Below the pieces are notes generated by a model. It saw only the letters and a program-made list of their open reading frames with translations. It made no database searches and was not told where the DNA came from. Positions 25,201 through 32,789 of a DNA stretch of 50,501 bases are shown here, piece after piece (within the stretch, counting starts at the first letter, position 1; each line of letters begins with the position of its first letter). The position numbers were made by a program, and so were the translations under genes. The stretch is from Robiginitomaculum sp. (GTDB lineage Bacteria; Pseudomonadota; Alphaproteobacteria; Caulobacterales; Maricaulaceae): the NCBI GenBank assembly GCA_002733805.1, contig NVXG01000041.1:1-50501 (forward strand), written 5' to 3'.

Positions 25201-25379
25201 ATATCCTGAGGTCCAGCTCCAAGCCAGATCACGGAGACTTGCGCACCGGGAAATTCGACGTAAGGACTGACCTCTCGATCAATCCGAAAGAAAGAAATTG
25301 TTCCCGCCAGCAGCAGTGCAATCATCAACAGATTGGCTGCGACTTTGTTGTGGACCCACCACGCGATAATGCCATTCAT
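22227..25379 (-). CDS. RND efflux transporter, inner-membrane permease (AcrB/MdtB type)
   Basis: Proton-driven efflux pump subunit of 1050 residues with the twelve-helix, two-large-loop RND plan. The N-terminus is an amphipathic helix then TM1 (VAANLLMIALLLAG). TM4 holds the proton-relay Asp pair in GVIVDDAIIVGE (about residue 396), and the second half has an FMGLMAAAGVAVNDNLVLID segment equivalent to TM10-11. The periplasmic porter domains lie at about 40-330 and 560-860. The acidic C-terminus has no special domain. It starts 3 bases after the adaptor stop with AGGAG, completing a TolC-adaptor-RND operon. Substrate range is not predictable, and no TetR or other regulator gene is adjacent. 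Confidence 0.94.
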   Translation of the reverse strand: MNGIIAWWVHNKVAANLLMIALLLAGTISFFRIDREVSPYVEFPGAQVSVIWLGAGPQDIEEQITVRLEEAIGRVKGVDKLWSMSRENVGTIWVIGEQTLDKDAFLAEVKREVDTIPTFPAAAEEVQITPFANDQEVMRIAISGDVDERVLKRHAEKMRRELALLNHVPSVRLFGVRNEEVSIEVSEDSLRQYGLTFSDVANAIRGTSVNLSSGNVRTAVGDMQLRTRQLADSQADFEEIIVRQTPGGATIRVGDVANVIDGFTNVNLLATMNGERTILLNIISGPNMDVVAMSKEVKKYMEKAKPDLPPGVSMTLWEDTSEVFSDRINTILSNFLSGLLLVVATLFLFLRPAIAFWVAIGIGTAFAGGLAFLPMNGVSFSMISTFAFLLVIGVIVDDAIIVGEAIHRENEHDRFGPKAAIAGTKMVIKPVIFAVLTTMIFFAPWMFLSGSTREFTRSISLVVILALAFSLVESLLILPAHLAHLKPMKAESRLAKFQENLAGSIVRFAHTVYRPFMAWTVQHRYITATTFVAMGIMSVGLMAQGIVRFTFMPETESDQIEITVELPEGTPYSRSLEVLAQIQAAEKILEAEVNADEGELIENWYTRARENNILALVKLVGAEKRSMTAKETAERLRELIGKVPDAQTISVEYKNENSDPPIQYVLNSVSMEDLKVAAEDLMMQLGSYDGVFNVVNDSQSASEEIRFKLKPGAETLGITIADVAGQVRQGFYGVEVQRLPRDGEDVRVFVRYPQKDRESLDYLKNMRIRTVDGRELPLYSVADLTFEPGINRILRRERQRAIIVSAEVVTERIDEVRKDLRETFFDDFDAKHPNVRRGNIGRAQGQAEFMSEILILSLIAIGVAYILVAVAFRSYGEPLLILLAAIPFCFTGAVVGHLIFGVNMTLFSFMGLMAAAGVAVNDNLVLIDYVHRLRATGMGGAKALVEAGVERFRPILLTSLTTFVGLLPLMMEKSIQAAFLIPVALALAFGVLFALFVTLFLVPSLYAIGADVRRYFVFLWTGVPQHRFGESLDNFDPNEDVDAYIPEPAE

Positions 25380-25382
25380 GGA

Positions 25383-26636
25383 TTACTCTCCTGTACTTTG
25401 CGGATTGGCTGCGGCCGATCGCGAAACGGTTTCAATTTTCATGCCTTCGGTCGCACCGCGCACCGGAGACGTAATAATTTTGTCATTAACCGACAAACCA
25501 CCGGTTATGATCGCATTGTGTCGATCAGATGAGGCAACCTGCACCGTTATAATGTGCAGCTCCTCTTCATCAGCCAGATATACCTTGTCATTACCGCGCA
25601 GCGCTTGACGCGGAATAACCAGCGCGTTGGGCAAAGAGCGCCCCTGAACGTCTGCCTGCACAAACAGTCCAACCACCAAAGGCATGCCATTGTCAGAGCC
25701 TTTTCCGTACGGCTCAATAACCTCGACAAAGGCAAACAGCACGCGGGTGCTTGAGTCTATCGCACTGTCTGTACGGGTAATTCTCCCGTTCCAGACCCGA
25801 GGCTTACCGGCCACAACTGCGGAAAGCCTTACCTCTGGCCCCCGATTGTTTTCATCCTCGACAAAAGCCAAAGGCAGATCAAGTTTGGCCAATTCAGCAT
25901 CGGTCAAAGGCAGACGCACATCGACCACGTCAGTGGAGAAAATACGACCCAACCGGGCGCCTGGCGTTACATATTGGCCCACATCGGCGCCCTTGGTGCG
26001 TACTCGCCCGGCAAATGGTGCCCGAATATAGGTGCGGCCCAATTGCAGTTTGGCATCAGCCAATGAAGCATTAGCGGCAGCAAGGCTGGCTTTGGCTTGG
26101 GCCAGTTGTGGTACACGTAAGGTCAGTGCAGATGCCTCACCTTCGCCCAATTCGTCCCAGTCATGCGCCGCGATTTGTGCTTCGGCCTCTTCGCGCAACA
26201 ATCCTTGCTGGGCTTGTGCAACTGTGGCCGCTGCCTGCACAACCCGAAGATCATAGTCAGCCGATTCAATTCGGATCAACACTTCGCCTTTTTTGAAGAT
26301 GCCGCCTTCGAGAAAACTTCTCGATATGTAATCAATCTTACCACCAACCTGCGGCACCACATCAATTTCAGTCCGGGCTTTAACTTCGCCCTGAGTCAGA
26401 ACCCGCAAATTGACTTGTTCTGCCGAAGGAGAGGCAACCAAAACTGCTACGGCTTTGATAGTGTTATCTTCCTTTTCAGCTTTGGGAGATTTTAGCCCCA
26501 AAGCCACGAAACCACCGACACCGGCCAGTAGAATGATCACTGGCATGAAAAAGAAAATGATCTGGCCAATGGTACGTTTTTTGCGATGCGACCTAGCGGC
26601 CGGATCCGCGCTGGGAACCTGGTTCTGCATGCTCAT
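25383..26636 (-). CDS. RND efflux periplasmic adaptor subunit (HlyD/MFP family)
   Basis: Adaptor bridging the RND permease and outer-membrane channel, 417 residues. An N-terminal membrane anchor (about 24-48) follows a basic cytoplasmic segment (RSHRKKR). The lipoyl/barrel-sandwich halves flank a coiled-coil hairpin (VVQAAATVAQAQQGLLREEA to QAKASLAAANASLADAKLQL), with LGRTYIRAPFAGRV as the family hallmark. A beta-barrel and membrane-proximal domain (VIPRQALRGNDKVYL) complete it. The ATG at 26636 overlaps the stop of the outer-membrane factor gene (ATGA), indicating tight coupling. Confidence 0.93.
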   Translation of the reverse strand: MSMQNQVPSADPAARSHRKKRTIGQIIFFFMPVIILLAGVGGFVALGLKSPKAEKEDNTIKAVAVLVASPSAEQVNLRVLTQGEVKARTEIDVVPQVGGKIDYISRSFLEGGIFKKGEVLIRIESADYDLRVVQAAATVAQAQQGLLREEAEAQIAAHDWDELGEGEASALTLRVPQLAQAKASLAAANASLADAKLQLGRTYIRAPFAGRVRTKGADVGQYVTPGARLGRIFSTDVVDVRLPLTDAELAKLDLPLAFVEDENNRGPEVRLSAVVAGKPRVWNGRITRTDSAIDSSTRVLFAFVEVIEPYGKGSDNGMPLVVGLFVQADVQGRSLPNALVIPRQALRGNDKVYLADEEELHIITVQVASSDRHNAIITGGLSVNDKIITSPVRGATEGMKIETVSRSAAANPQSTGE

Positions 26637-28069
26637 GTTGTCGAATCCTCATCATTAAGATTTGCGGTTTGTACCGCTTGTAATTTCAAATCACCGCCCA
26701 ATGCCAAAAACAGGCTAACGCGATTGCTGGCCCGGGCACTGGTCGCCGTGATCAATTGCCCTTCGGCCGAAATGCGGCGACGCTGGGCATCCAGCAACTC
26801 AAAAATAGTGCCAACACCGCGCACGTATTCGCGCTCGGCCAGCCTTTGGGCTTCATTGGCCTCAACCGACGAGACCTGTAATGCAGCCTCACGATCGGCC
26901 AAATAAACCTCGCCGGACAGTGCGTCTTCTACCTCGCGCCACGCGGTTAGAACAATCTGGGCATAGGTTTCCAGTTGTTCACGTAAGCGCGCTTCGTTTC
27001 TGGCAATATCCGCCTTGATTGCACCGCCCCGAAATAAGGGCTGGCTCAAGGAACCAATCAACTGACCGATAGCTCGATCAAAATCAAAAATATCGCCGAT
27101 TGAGCCGCCGCCAGTCTTGGCCGATCCGGAGAGCGACAAGGTGGGGAGTAACGCCTTTCGTGCTTCGGAGACACGTAAGCCGGCAGCGCTCAATCGTTGC
27201 TCGGCAGCTCGCACATCCGGTCGCCGGGTTAACAGATCGACCGGTGTGCCCAAGGCATCCAGTTGGGGTAAAACCGGAAGAGCTGCGACTGCCTTGATTT
27301 CATTGCTAGGATATCGTCCCAGCAAAATCTCCAACCGCCGGGCGGCGTTGGCATGTTGTTGTTTCTGAAAAGCGCGAGTGGCCTGACTCCCCGCCAAAGC
27401 AGATCGGGCCAGGCGAATATCCAACGAACTGGACAACCCGCTTTTATATCTACGCTGTACAATTCCCAAGGAACGATCCCGGGTCTGCACATCATCGGCC
27501 GCCAAGGTTTCTTGCTGACTGGCCGCGTACAAATCAATCCATGCTGAAACGGTTTGCCCGGCCACGGACAATTGTAATGCTTCAAAATCGGCTTGCGCTG
27601 CATCGGCATCTCGATATCCGGCATTGGCCCGGTCCCGCACCCTGCCCCAGACATCCAATTCCCAACTGGCCGAAACACTGCCGCCATAGGTATCGGTATT
27701 CGCTGCATTAGGGACAAAATTCCCGGTACCGCTCGCACCCAGAGTTACCGAAGGCAAACGTGCCGCACCGCCGACTTTGGCCAACGCCAAGGCTTGCTCA
27801 ATTCGAGCTGCACCAGCGGCCAAATTACGGTTGTGAGCCAACGCCTCAGCAACCAATTGCTCAACCTGCTCATCGCCAAAACTAGAAACCCAGGGCTGGA
27901 CCCGAGCCAGACCTGTTGTTTCCAACTCGGATTTCCATTGTTTCGGCGCCAATTGTGCCACATCGGAAACAGGATCGGCACCAAACCCGGCATCACCGGA
28001 TAATCCACCCATAGAAGCACAGGAACTTAAAAAGGTGGCCGAAGCCAAAATTATCATCGATCGACGCAT
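26633..28069 (-). CDS. Outer-membrane efflux lipoprotein, TolC/OprM (NodT) family
   Basis: Outer-membrane channel of the tripartite pump, 478 residues. The signal peptide ends in a lipobox (ATFLSSC, Cys 17). Two OEP repeats form the helical barrel: QVEQLVAEALAHNRNLAAG begins the first, and TRRPDVRAAEQRLSAAGLRV begins the second, with the conserved LLPTLSLSG strand. As first gene of the operon it is transcribed toward the adaptor and RND genes, an order common in proteobacterial NodT systems. The ATG at 28069 lies next to a 267-bp intergenic region shared with the divergent alkylsulfatase gene. Confidence 0.93.
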   Translation of the reverse strand: MRRSMIILASATFLSSCASMGGLSGDAGFGADPVSDVAQLAPKQWKSELETTGLARVQPWVSSFGDEQVEQLVAEALAHNRNLAAGAARIEQALALAKVGGAARLPSVTLGASGTGNFVPNAANTDTYGGSVSASWELDVWGRVRDRANAGYRDADAAQADFEALQLSVAGQTVSAWIDLYAASQQETLAADDVQTRDRSLGIVQRRYKSGLSSSLDIRLARSALAGSQATRAFQKQQHANAARRLEILLGRYPSNEIKAVAALPVLPQLDALGTPVDLLTRRPDVRAAEQRLSAAGLRVSEARKALLPTLSLSGSAKTGGGSIGDIFDFDRAIGQLIGSLSQPLFRGGAIKADIARNEARLREQLETYAQIVLTAWREVEDALSGEVYLADREAALQVSSVEANEAQRLAEREYVRGVGTIFELLDAQRRRISAEGQLITATSARASNRVSLFLALGGDLKLQAVQTANLNDEDSTT

Positions 28070-28128
28070 TAAACAGCCCGTTTTTGTTTTCTTTGTTTAG
28101 CAGACGTTAATTGTATCATCGCGAAAGT

Positions 28129-28169
28129 CAATCAACTTTTATCGTTTTTCAACAAACATTGCTTGATTG
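28129..28169. repeat. Inverted repeat in the efflux operon/alkylsulfatase intergenic region
   Basis: CAATCAA (28129-28135) and TTGATTG (28163-28169) are perfect inverse copies separated by 27 bases, within the AT-rich 28070-28336 gap and about 60-100 bases upstream of the outer-membrane factor start. It may be an operator or a chance hairpin. A second short inverted pair (TCACC/GGTGA) lies near 28199-28216. Confidence 0.3.
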
Positions 28170-28275
28170 TCATGATGTAAAAAACTCTCTTTGCCCAATC
28201 ACCTCGAGGCGGGTGACTACAAACTTCATGATGCTTTGGCTTGTGAATATGGATGCAAGAAACAAGTAAAATAAT

Positions 28276-28305
28276 TTGGATGTCGCCAACCAGCTGTTCT
28301 ACAAT
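28276..28305 (+). promoter_or_regulatory. Candidate sigma-70 promoter for the alkylsulfatase gene
   Basis: TTGGAT (28276-28281) and TACAAT (28300-28305), with an 18-base spacer, lie 31 bases before the ATG at 28337. A GAGG ribosome site follows at 28327-28330. Assigned by hexamer similarity. Confidence 0.4.
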
Positions 28306-28336
28306 AGCCATGAAACATGGAAAATCGAGGTAAAGC

Positions 28337-30337
28337 ATGCAAAAATTAGTCTGGACATTGATTTGTGGGCTTGGGTTGATCGGCGCCTGTAATCCAGTGG
28401 CCCCAACAACCACTTCGGCCGAAGCCCCCTCAACCATCCCCTATGCCCTGCCCCCGGTCGGACAAGCCACCTCTTTTACGCAAGGCATAAATTCCGCATT
28501 GGCCAGCCGATTGGACCTGGGCAGTGAGAAGGACATGCAACAGGCAAAACGTGGCTTGTTGGCTCAAATTCCGGGTGGAATCATCTACAATGCAGCCGGT
28601 GAAATTATCTGGAGCAATGACCGATTCTCTTTTTTGGAAGAACCCACGCCAGCCACGGCCAATCCGTCTCTATGGCAACAGGCCCGGCGCAATGCCGTGC
28701 ACGGCTTGTTTGAGGTCACCCAAGGGATTTACCAGCTCCGTGGGTATGATCTGGCCACCATGACTCTGATTGAGGGCAAAACTGGGTGGATTGTCATTGA
28801 TCCGTTGCTGACCGCCGAAACTGCCTCTGCTGCACTGGGTCTGGCCCGCCAACACTTGGGCGATCGGGCCGTTTCAGCGGTGATTTACACGCATTCCCAT
28901 GCCGATCATTTTGGTGGTGTTCGCGGTGTATTGTCTGAACAACAGATCAAAACCGGTTCCATCCCGATCATTGCACCCGAGGGCTTTGCCGAAGAAGCCA
29001 TATCGGAGAATGTCTTGGCTGGCCCAGCCATGTCCCGGCGCGCCGCCTATATGTTTGGGACGATCCTGCCAGCCGGACCGGCCCAGATGATTGATAGCGG
29101 CATTGGCAAGACCTTAAGTCGAGGCCAGATCGGTTTTGTCGCACCGACCCAGATCATTACTGGCCATGAGGAAACTTTGCAAATTGACGGTATCACTTTT
29201 GAGTTCCTGAATACACCGGGGGCCGAAGCCCCTTCGGAGTTTGTGTTTTACCTGCCGTCTTACAAAACCCTGTTCACCTCCGAAATTGCCTTGTCTTCCC
29301 TGCACAATATTTTGACCTTGCGCGGGGCCAAAGTTCGCGATGCCTTGGCATGGAGCAAATACCTCGACCTGATGCTACAAAAATGGGGGAAACAAGCCGA
29401 ATTTGGCGCTGCATCCCACAACTGGCCAACTTGGGGAAACCGCGAAATCAACGATTGGCTGGCCAATCAGCGAGATATTTACCGCTACATTCATGACCAA
29501 ACCCTGCGGTTGGCCAATAATGGCGCAACCATTCACGAAATTGGTAATTTGATCGAAGAACCCGCGTTCCAAGGTGAGGACTTTGCGGTACGCGGATATT
29601 ATGGAACTTTGAACCACAACTCCAAAGCGACCTACCAACGCTATTTTGGCTATTTTGATGGCAATCCAGCCCATCTCAATACCTTGCCACCCGAACAAGA
29701 AGCGGTGCGTATGGTTGAACTAGCCGGTGGCGCAGACAAACTTCTCACCGCTGGGCAAACCGCCTTTGATCGTGGCGAGTATCGGTGGGCGGCCAGCTTG
29801 CTCAATCATCTGGTCTTTGCCGAACCAAACAACCAGAAGGCTAAAAATTGGCTGGCGGCGGCCTATGAACAAATGGGGTTTCAAGCCGAAAGCGCACCGT
29901 GGCGCAATATCTACCTGACCGGCGCACTGGAACTGCGCGAAGGTATTCAAAATACTGGCCCGCAAACTTCCAGTGCCGATATTGTCGAAGCCATCCCCCT
30001 ACAAACCTGGTTCGAGGCTTTGGCCACTCGGCTTAACCCGCAAAAGGCGGGTGATCTGAATGTTGATCTCAACTTTACCATGACCGACACCGAAGAGACA
30101 GTATGGGTTCATGTGCAAAACGGTGTGACCAGCATTCGAACCGAACTAACGGATACTCCAACCTTGGACGTTCACATGAACCGGGCCGATTTGAACGCGG
30201 TCTCGCTGGGCACCACGGGTTTTGGTCGATTATTGGCCACCGGACGGATCAAGGTGGATGGCAACCCATTGACCTTGATCAAGTTCTTAAAAGCTCACGA
30301 TCAACCCGATCCATTTTTTGCCATCGTCACGCCGTAA
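28337..30337 (+). CDS. SdsA/BDS1-like alkyl sulfatase, MBL fold, predicted lipoprotein
   Basis: Metallo-beta-lactamase-fold hydrolase expected to cleave alkyl sulfate esters (SDS-type surfactants), 666 residues as in SdsA1. A lipobox (GLGLIGAC, Cys 18) implies membrane anchoring. The metal motif is THSHADHFGG (H186, H188, D190, H191). SEIALSSLHNILTLRGAKVRDALAWS and SHNWPTWG match SdsA-family stretches. An alkylsulfatase dimerisation domain follows (about 440-540, TPR-like AAAYEQMGFQAESAPWRN), then a C-terminal SCP2-like lipid-binding domain. The frame is complete and unbroken. It stands alone, divergent from the efflux operon, with NrtS-like and aminotransferase genes converging on it. The natural substrate could be another sulfate ester. 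Confidence 0.87.
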   Translation: MQKLVWTLICGLGLIGACNPVAPTTTSAEAPSTIPYALPPVGQATSFTQGINSALASRLDLGSEKDMQQAKRGLLAQIPGGIIYNAAGEIIWSNDRFSFLEEPTPATANPSLWQQARRNAVHGLFEVTQGIYQLRGYDLATMTLIEGKTGWIVIDPLLTAETASAALGLARQHLGDRAVSAVIYTHSHADHFGGVRGVLSEQQIKTGSIPIIAPEGFAEEAISENVLAGPAMSRRAAYMFGTILPAGPAQMIDSGIGKTLSRGQIGFVAPTQIITGHEETLQIDGITFEFLNTPGAEAPSEFVFYLPSYKTLFTSEIALSSLHNILTLRGAKVRDALAWSKYLDLMLQKWGKQAEFGAASHNWPTWGNREINDWLANQRDIYRYIHDQTLRLANNGATIHEIGNLIEEPAFQGEDFAVRGYYGTLNHNSKATYQRYFGYFDGNPAHLNTLPPEQEAVRMVELAGGADKLLTAGQTAFDRGEYRWAASLLNHLVFAEPNNQKAKNWLAAAYEQMGFQAESAPWRNIYLTGALELREGIQNTGPQTSSADIVEAIPLQTWFEALATRLNPQKAGDLNVDLNFTMTDTEETVWVHVQNGVTSIRTELTDTPTLDVHMNRADLNAVSLGTTGFGRLLATGRIKVDGNPLTLIKFLKAHDQPDPFFAIVTP

Positions 30338-30353
30338 GCTGGGACTAGCAACG

Positions 30354-30548
30354 TTATTCTTTACCGCCACCCGGTAGCGAACTGCTAAGCGAGACCGCAA
30401 ACGGCACGATGAAGGTCAGGGCCACTTTCCACCAGTTCAGATCAAACCGGGCCAAGCCTTCCCATTGGTTGATCAAAGTCAGCAATGGCCCGACAATTGC
30501 CATAGTGATCAAAGCGCGGCGAATGCACCAGCGCGTATGTGCTGTCAT
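30354..30548 (-). CDS. NrtS-like small membrane protein (putative nitrate/nitrite transporter family)
   Basis: A 64-residue protein with two hydrophobic helices (about 14-28 and 38-56). The pattern IVGPLLTLINQWEG then LNWWKVALTFIVPFAVS agrees with the NrtS family as I remember it (VG..L.LINQ, then LNW.K..LTY.VPY.VS). Some cyanobacterial members transport nitrate and nitrite as small paired proteins. The ATG at 30548 overlaps the stop of the aminotransferase gene (ATGA), and the longer open frame upstream is a shadow of that gene. No nitrate reductase gene is nearby, so transport in this organism is uncertain. Confidence 0.6.
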   Translation of the reverse strand: MTAHTRWCIRRALITMAIVGPLLTLINQWEGLARFDLNWWKVALTFIVPFAVSLSSSLPGGGKE

Positions 30549-31867
30549 AGATGTTTTGCCATTTTTCGCAATGCGATGGCCAATCGATGCACCTGATCCG
30601 CATTGTTGTAGATGGCTGGCGTCACACGCACGCAATCCCCATGTGCCACTCCACCCCGGTAAACGGTAAAAATACCATGTTCTTGTAATAATTGCTCAGC
30701 AATGGCTTTGTTATCCTTAGTGCTGGTTTTGCCGCCCAGCCGAAACGACGTAATCCCGGCATGTAGCCGTTCATCTGGTGGGGTCAGGACTTGCACCGCA
30801 TCCAGATCACCCACTTCATCTACCCATATCTGACGCAAATACCGCAGCCGGGCCTCGATCCGTTGTCCGCCAATTTGCCGACGATAGGCCAATGCAGCCG
30901 GAATACTCATCATCGCGGCAAAATTAACCGTGCCGGTATGAATACGGCCCTCGGTGTGAAGTAATTCATCCCCTTCGGAAGATAAGTTGGGCCGAATATC
31001 TTCCAGCCGGTCCTCGCGGATATACATCACACCAACTCCGATCGGCGCACCGATCCATTTGTGCAGATTAAACCCGATAAAGTCCGCCCCGATATCCTCA
31101 ATTTTGATGTCCATCTGTCCAAAGGAATGCGCCGCATCAACGATCACATCGACCCCGGCTTTGCGGGCCATTTCGGTAACTTCGCGCACCGGAATTTGCA
31201 GACCGGTACGATGGCCAATCTGGGTCAGTAATAACAGTTTGACTTTGGGGTTTGCATCCAGTGCATTTTGATAAAAATCCAACAAGCCTTGGTAGTCCGT
31301 AGGTTCGGGTATCGACAGCCGCACCACATCACAAGCCCGATCTACCGCCAATCGGTCCATCGCGGTTTTCATTGAATAATAATCCAGATCCGCATACATC
31401 ACGGCCTGTCCGGGCAGCAACTTGTTATAACCACCAATCAACCCCTGCAAGGCTTCGGTTGCACCGCGTGTTACGACGATCTCGCTCGGTTTTGCGCCGA
31501 GTATTTGCGCGACTTGGCGCCGAATTTCCTGGTAATCTGCTTTATATCCGCGCCGGGCATAGTGCGAGTTTTCGCGGTTCACCTTGCGGGTATTGTCTAT
31601 ATAAGTCTCCAGCACTGGGCGGGACATAATCCCCCAATACCCGTTTTCGAGATTGGTAATTTCTGGTGAGACGTCAAAGTCTGCGGCAATTTCACGCCAA
31701 AATGCCTCATCTTGTGCATTTTTGCTGGCCGGTTCCATCCCGTTCTGTCGAGCCTGAACTGATGTGCTTGCGACCAAACTAACCATTCCCAACCCGGCCA
31801 CACCACTTAACATGAAGCGGCGCGATAGTTGCGGGGAACGCTCTGCATTGGGTTTCGAATGGTTCAT
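30545..31867 (-). CDS. Tat-exported class V aminotransferase (isopenicillin-N-epimerase-like, PLP)
   Basis: PLP-dependent fold-type I enzyme of 440 residues. The N-terminus is a twin-arginine signal (SRRFMLSG at 15-22, then a hydrophobic stretch ending VQA near 39), so the enzyme should be folded with its cofactor and exported to the periplasm. PLP features are the catalytic Lys in FNLHKWIGAP (K270), the ring-stacking D244 in VDAAHSFG, and the phosphate-binding TRGATEAL (133-140). The family contains racemases, desulfurases and epimerases, so the substrate cannot be named. The ATG at 31867 has AGGTGAAAC upstream. Its 3' end overlaps a small NrtS-like gene. A terminator for gcrA lies upstream. 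Confidence 0.85.
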   Translation of the reverse strand: MNHSKPNAERSPQLSRRFMLSGVAGLGMVSLVASTSVQARQNGMEPASKNAQDEAFWREIAADFDVSPEITNLENGYWGIMSRPVLETYIDNTRKVNRENSHYARRGYKADYQEIRRQVAQILGAKPSEIVVTRGATEALQGLIGGYNKLLPGQAVMYADLDYYSMKTAMDRLAVDRACDVVRLSIPEPTDYQGLLDFYQNALDANPKVKLLLLTQIGHRTGLQIPVREVTEMARKAGVDVIVDAAHSFGQMDIKIEDIGADFIGFNLHKWIGAPIGVGVMYIREDRLEDIRPNLSSEGDELLHTEGRIHTGTVNFAAMMSIPAALAYRRQIGGQRIEARLRYLRQIWVDEVGDLDAVQVLTPPDERLHAGITSFRLGGKTSTKDNKAIAEQLLQEHGIFTVYRGGVAHGDCVRVTPAIYNNADQVHRLAIALRKMAKHL

Positions 31868-31950
31868 GTTTCACCTGATAAAATGATTGTTTGAACACTC
31901 TGCCAAAGCGATTCAGACCTTGCAAGCTCAACCTAAAAACTAGGCACCAT

Positions 31951-31981
31951 AAAAAAGACCGCCAGCAGGGTGCCAGCGGTC
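31951..31981 (-). terminator. Rho-independent terminator downstream of gcrA
   Basis: On the minus strand GACCGC and GCGGTC (31981-31976 and 31962-31957) form a stem with a 13-base loop, followed directly by six T. It begins 30 bases past the gcrA stop. The plus strand ends in TTTTCTTTTC, so it might also work the other way. Confidence 0.8.
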
Positions 31982-32010
31982 ATTTTCTTTTCTTGTAAAA
32001 ACGCTTGTAT

Positions 32011-32553
32011 TCAGACGAATTTGCGGCGAGCCGAAGCCAAAGCATCCAGAACGTTAGCAGTTTGCACCACCGGCCGACGACGACGACGCGATTGCGGTTG
32101 ATAGGCTTGCGCCGCATGGTCTGCACAATAAGGCGAGCTTTCGGTTGAGCCGCGACCACAGAATTTGAACCCAGGTTTGGCCGGATCGCCAATCGGCCAT
32201 TTACATAATTTATTGGTCAGGGTCAGCACCGTGGCAAACTCACCATTGGGCAGTTTTTGCGGTTCAATCGGCACTACGGGTGGTTCTTCACGACGAACAG
32301 CAGGCGCAGAAGCTGGGGTTTTCAAACTGGGCGCAATTGCTCCAGTGCGGATCACTTTAGCTTTGGCGCGCGGACGAGGTCTCGACCGTGGCGGCCGTGA
32401 CGGGGTAGCGCGACCAGACAGACCCAGACGATGCACTTTGCCGATTACTGCGTTGCGGGTTACCCCACCCATTTCCCGGGCAATCTGGCTAGCGCTCAAG
32501 CCTTCGGTCCAGAGTTTTTTAAGAGTTTCAACCCGATCGTCAGTCCAAGCCAT
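32011..32553 (-). CDS. gcrA: GcrA cell-cycle regulator
   Basis: Alphaproteobacterial cell-cycle transcription factor that works with sigma-70 RNA polymerase at promoters methylated by CcrM at GANTC. The N-terminal helix-turn-helix is complete: MAWTDDRVETLKKLWTEGLS then ASQIAREMGGVTRNAVIGKV and HRLGLSGR. A basic Arg/Pro linker (RPPRSRPRPRAKAK) leads to the conserved C-terminal motif LCKWPIGDPAKPGFKFCG with YCADH, a probable zinc or sigma-binding module. 180 residues is normal. The ATG at 32553 has GGGGAAG upstream, and the 44-codon upstream extension is not conserved in form. It is followed by a terminator and is divergent from an ABC-2 permease gene. Confidence 0.95.
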   Translation of the reverse strand: MAWTDDRVETLKKLWTEGLSASQIAREMGGVTRNAVIGKVHRLGLSGRATPSRPPRSRPRPRAKAKVIRTGAIAPSLKTPASAPAVRREEPPVVPIEPQKLPNGEFATVLTLTNKLCKWPIGDPAKPGFKFCGRGSTESSPYCADHAAQAYQPQSRRRRRPVVQTANVLDALASARRKFV

Positions 32554-32657
32554 TTGCACTTCCCCAATTTGGCCAGATGTTCTGGCCGCTATATCCATTT
32601 GTTTTGGCCCAAGCCCAGACTGGATCCAGAACCAAAAACCCCTCGTAAACACAAGGT

Positions 32658-32685
32658 ATAGTATCTCAATCCGCGACACACACAA
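32658..32685 (-). promoter_or_regulatory. Candidate gcrA promoter
   Basis: On the minus strand TTGTGT (32685-32680) and TACTAT (32663-32658) with a 16-base spacer lie about 105 bases before the gcrA ATG. A DnaA-box-like site sits just upstream. Located by eye. Confidence 0.35.
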
Positions 32686-32699
32686 GATGCGCGATCGAA

Positions 32700-32708
32700 C
32701 TATCCACA
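32700..32708 (+). promoter_or_regulatory. DnaA-box-like site upstream of gcrA
   Basis: CTATCCACA differs from the DnaA box TTATCCACA at one position. It lies about 50 bases upstream of the expected gcrA transcription start. In Caulobacter DnaA promotes gcrA expression, so the location is meaningful, but a single near-match can occur by chance. Confidence 0.35.
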
Positions 32709-32789
32709 GATTTACGCAACTAAAAAGGGATTTTCTTCACAAGCAGAAACTGGATTGTAACTGGCTTTTTTACCGACTAAAACACTTTA

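Noticed and set aside
28132..28437. Minus-strand frame of 101 codons in front of the alkylsulfatase gene
   Set aside because: It runs antisense through the signal peptide of a well-supported gene and shows no family features; it is probably a shadow.
31910..31914. GATTC (CcrM-type GANTC) upstream of the aminotransferase as a GcrA target
   Set aside because: A single GANTC is expected by chance at this density, and no positional evidence supports it.
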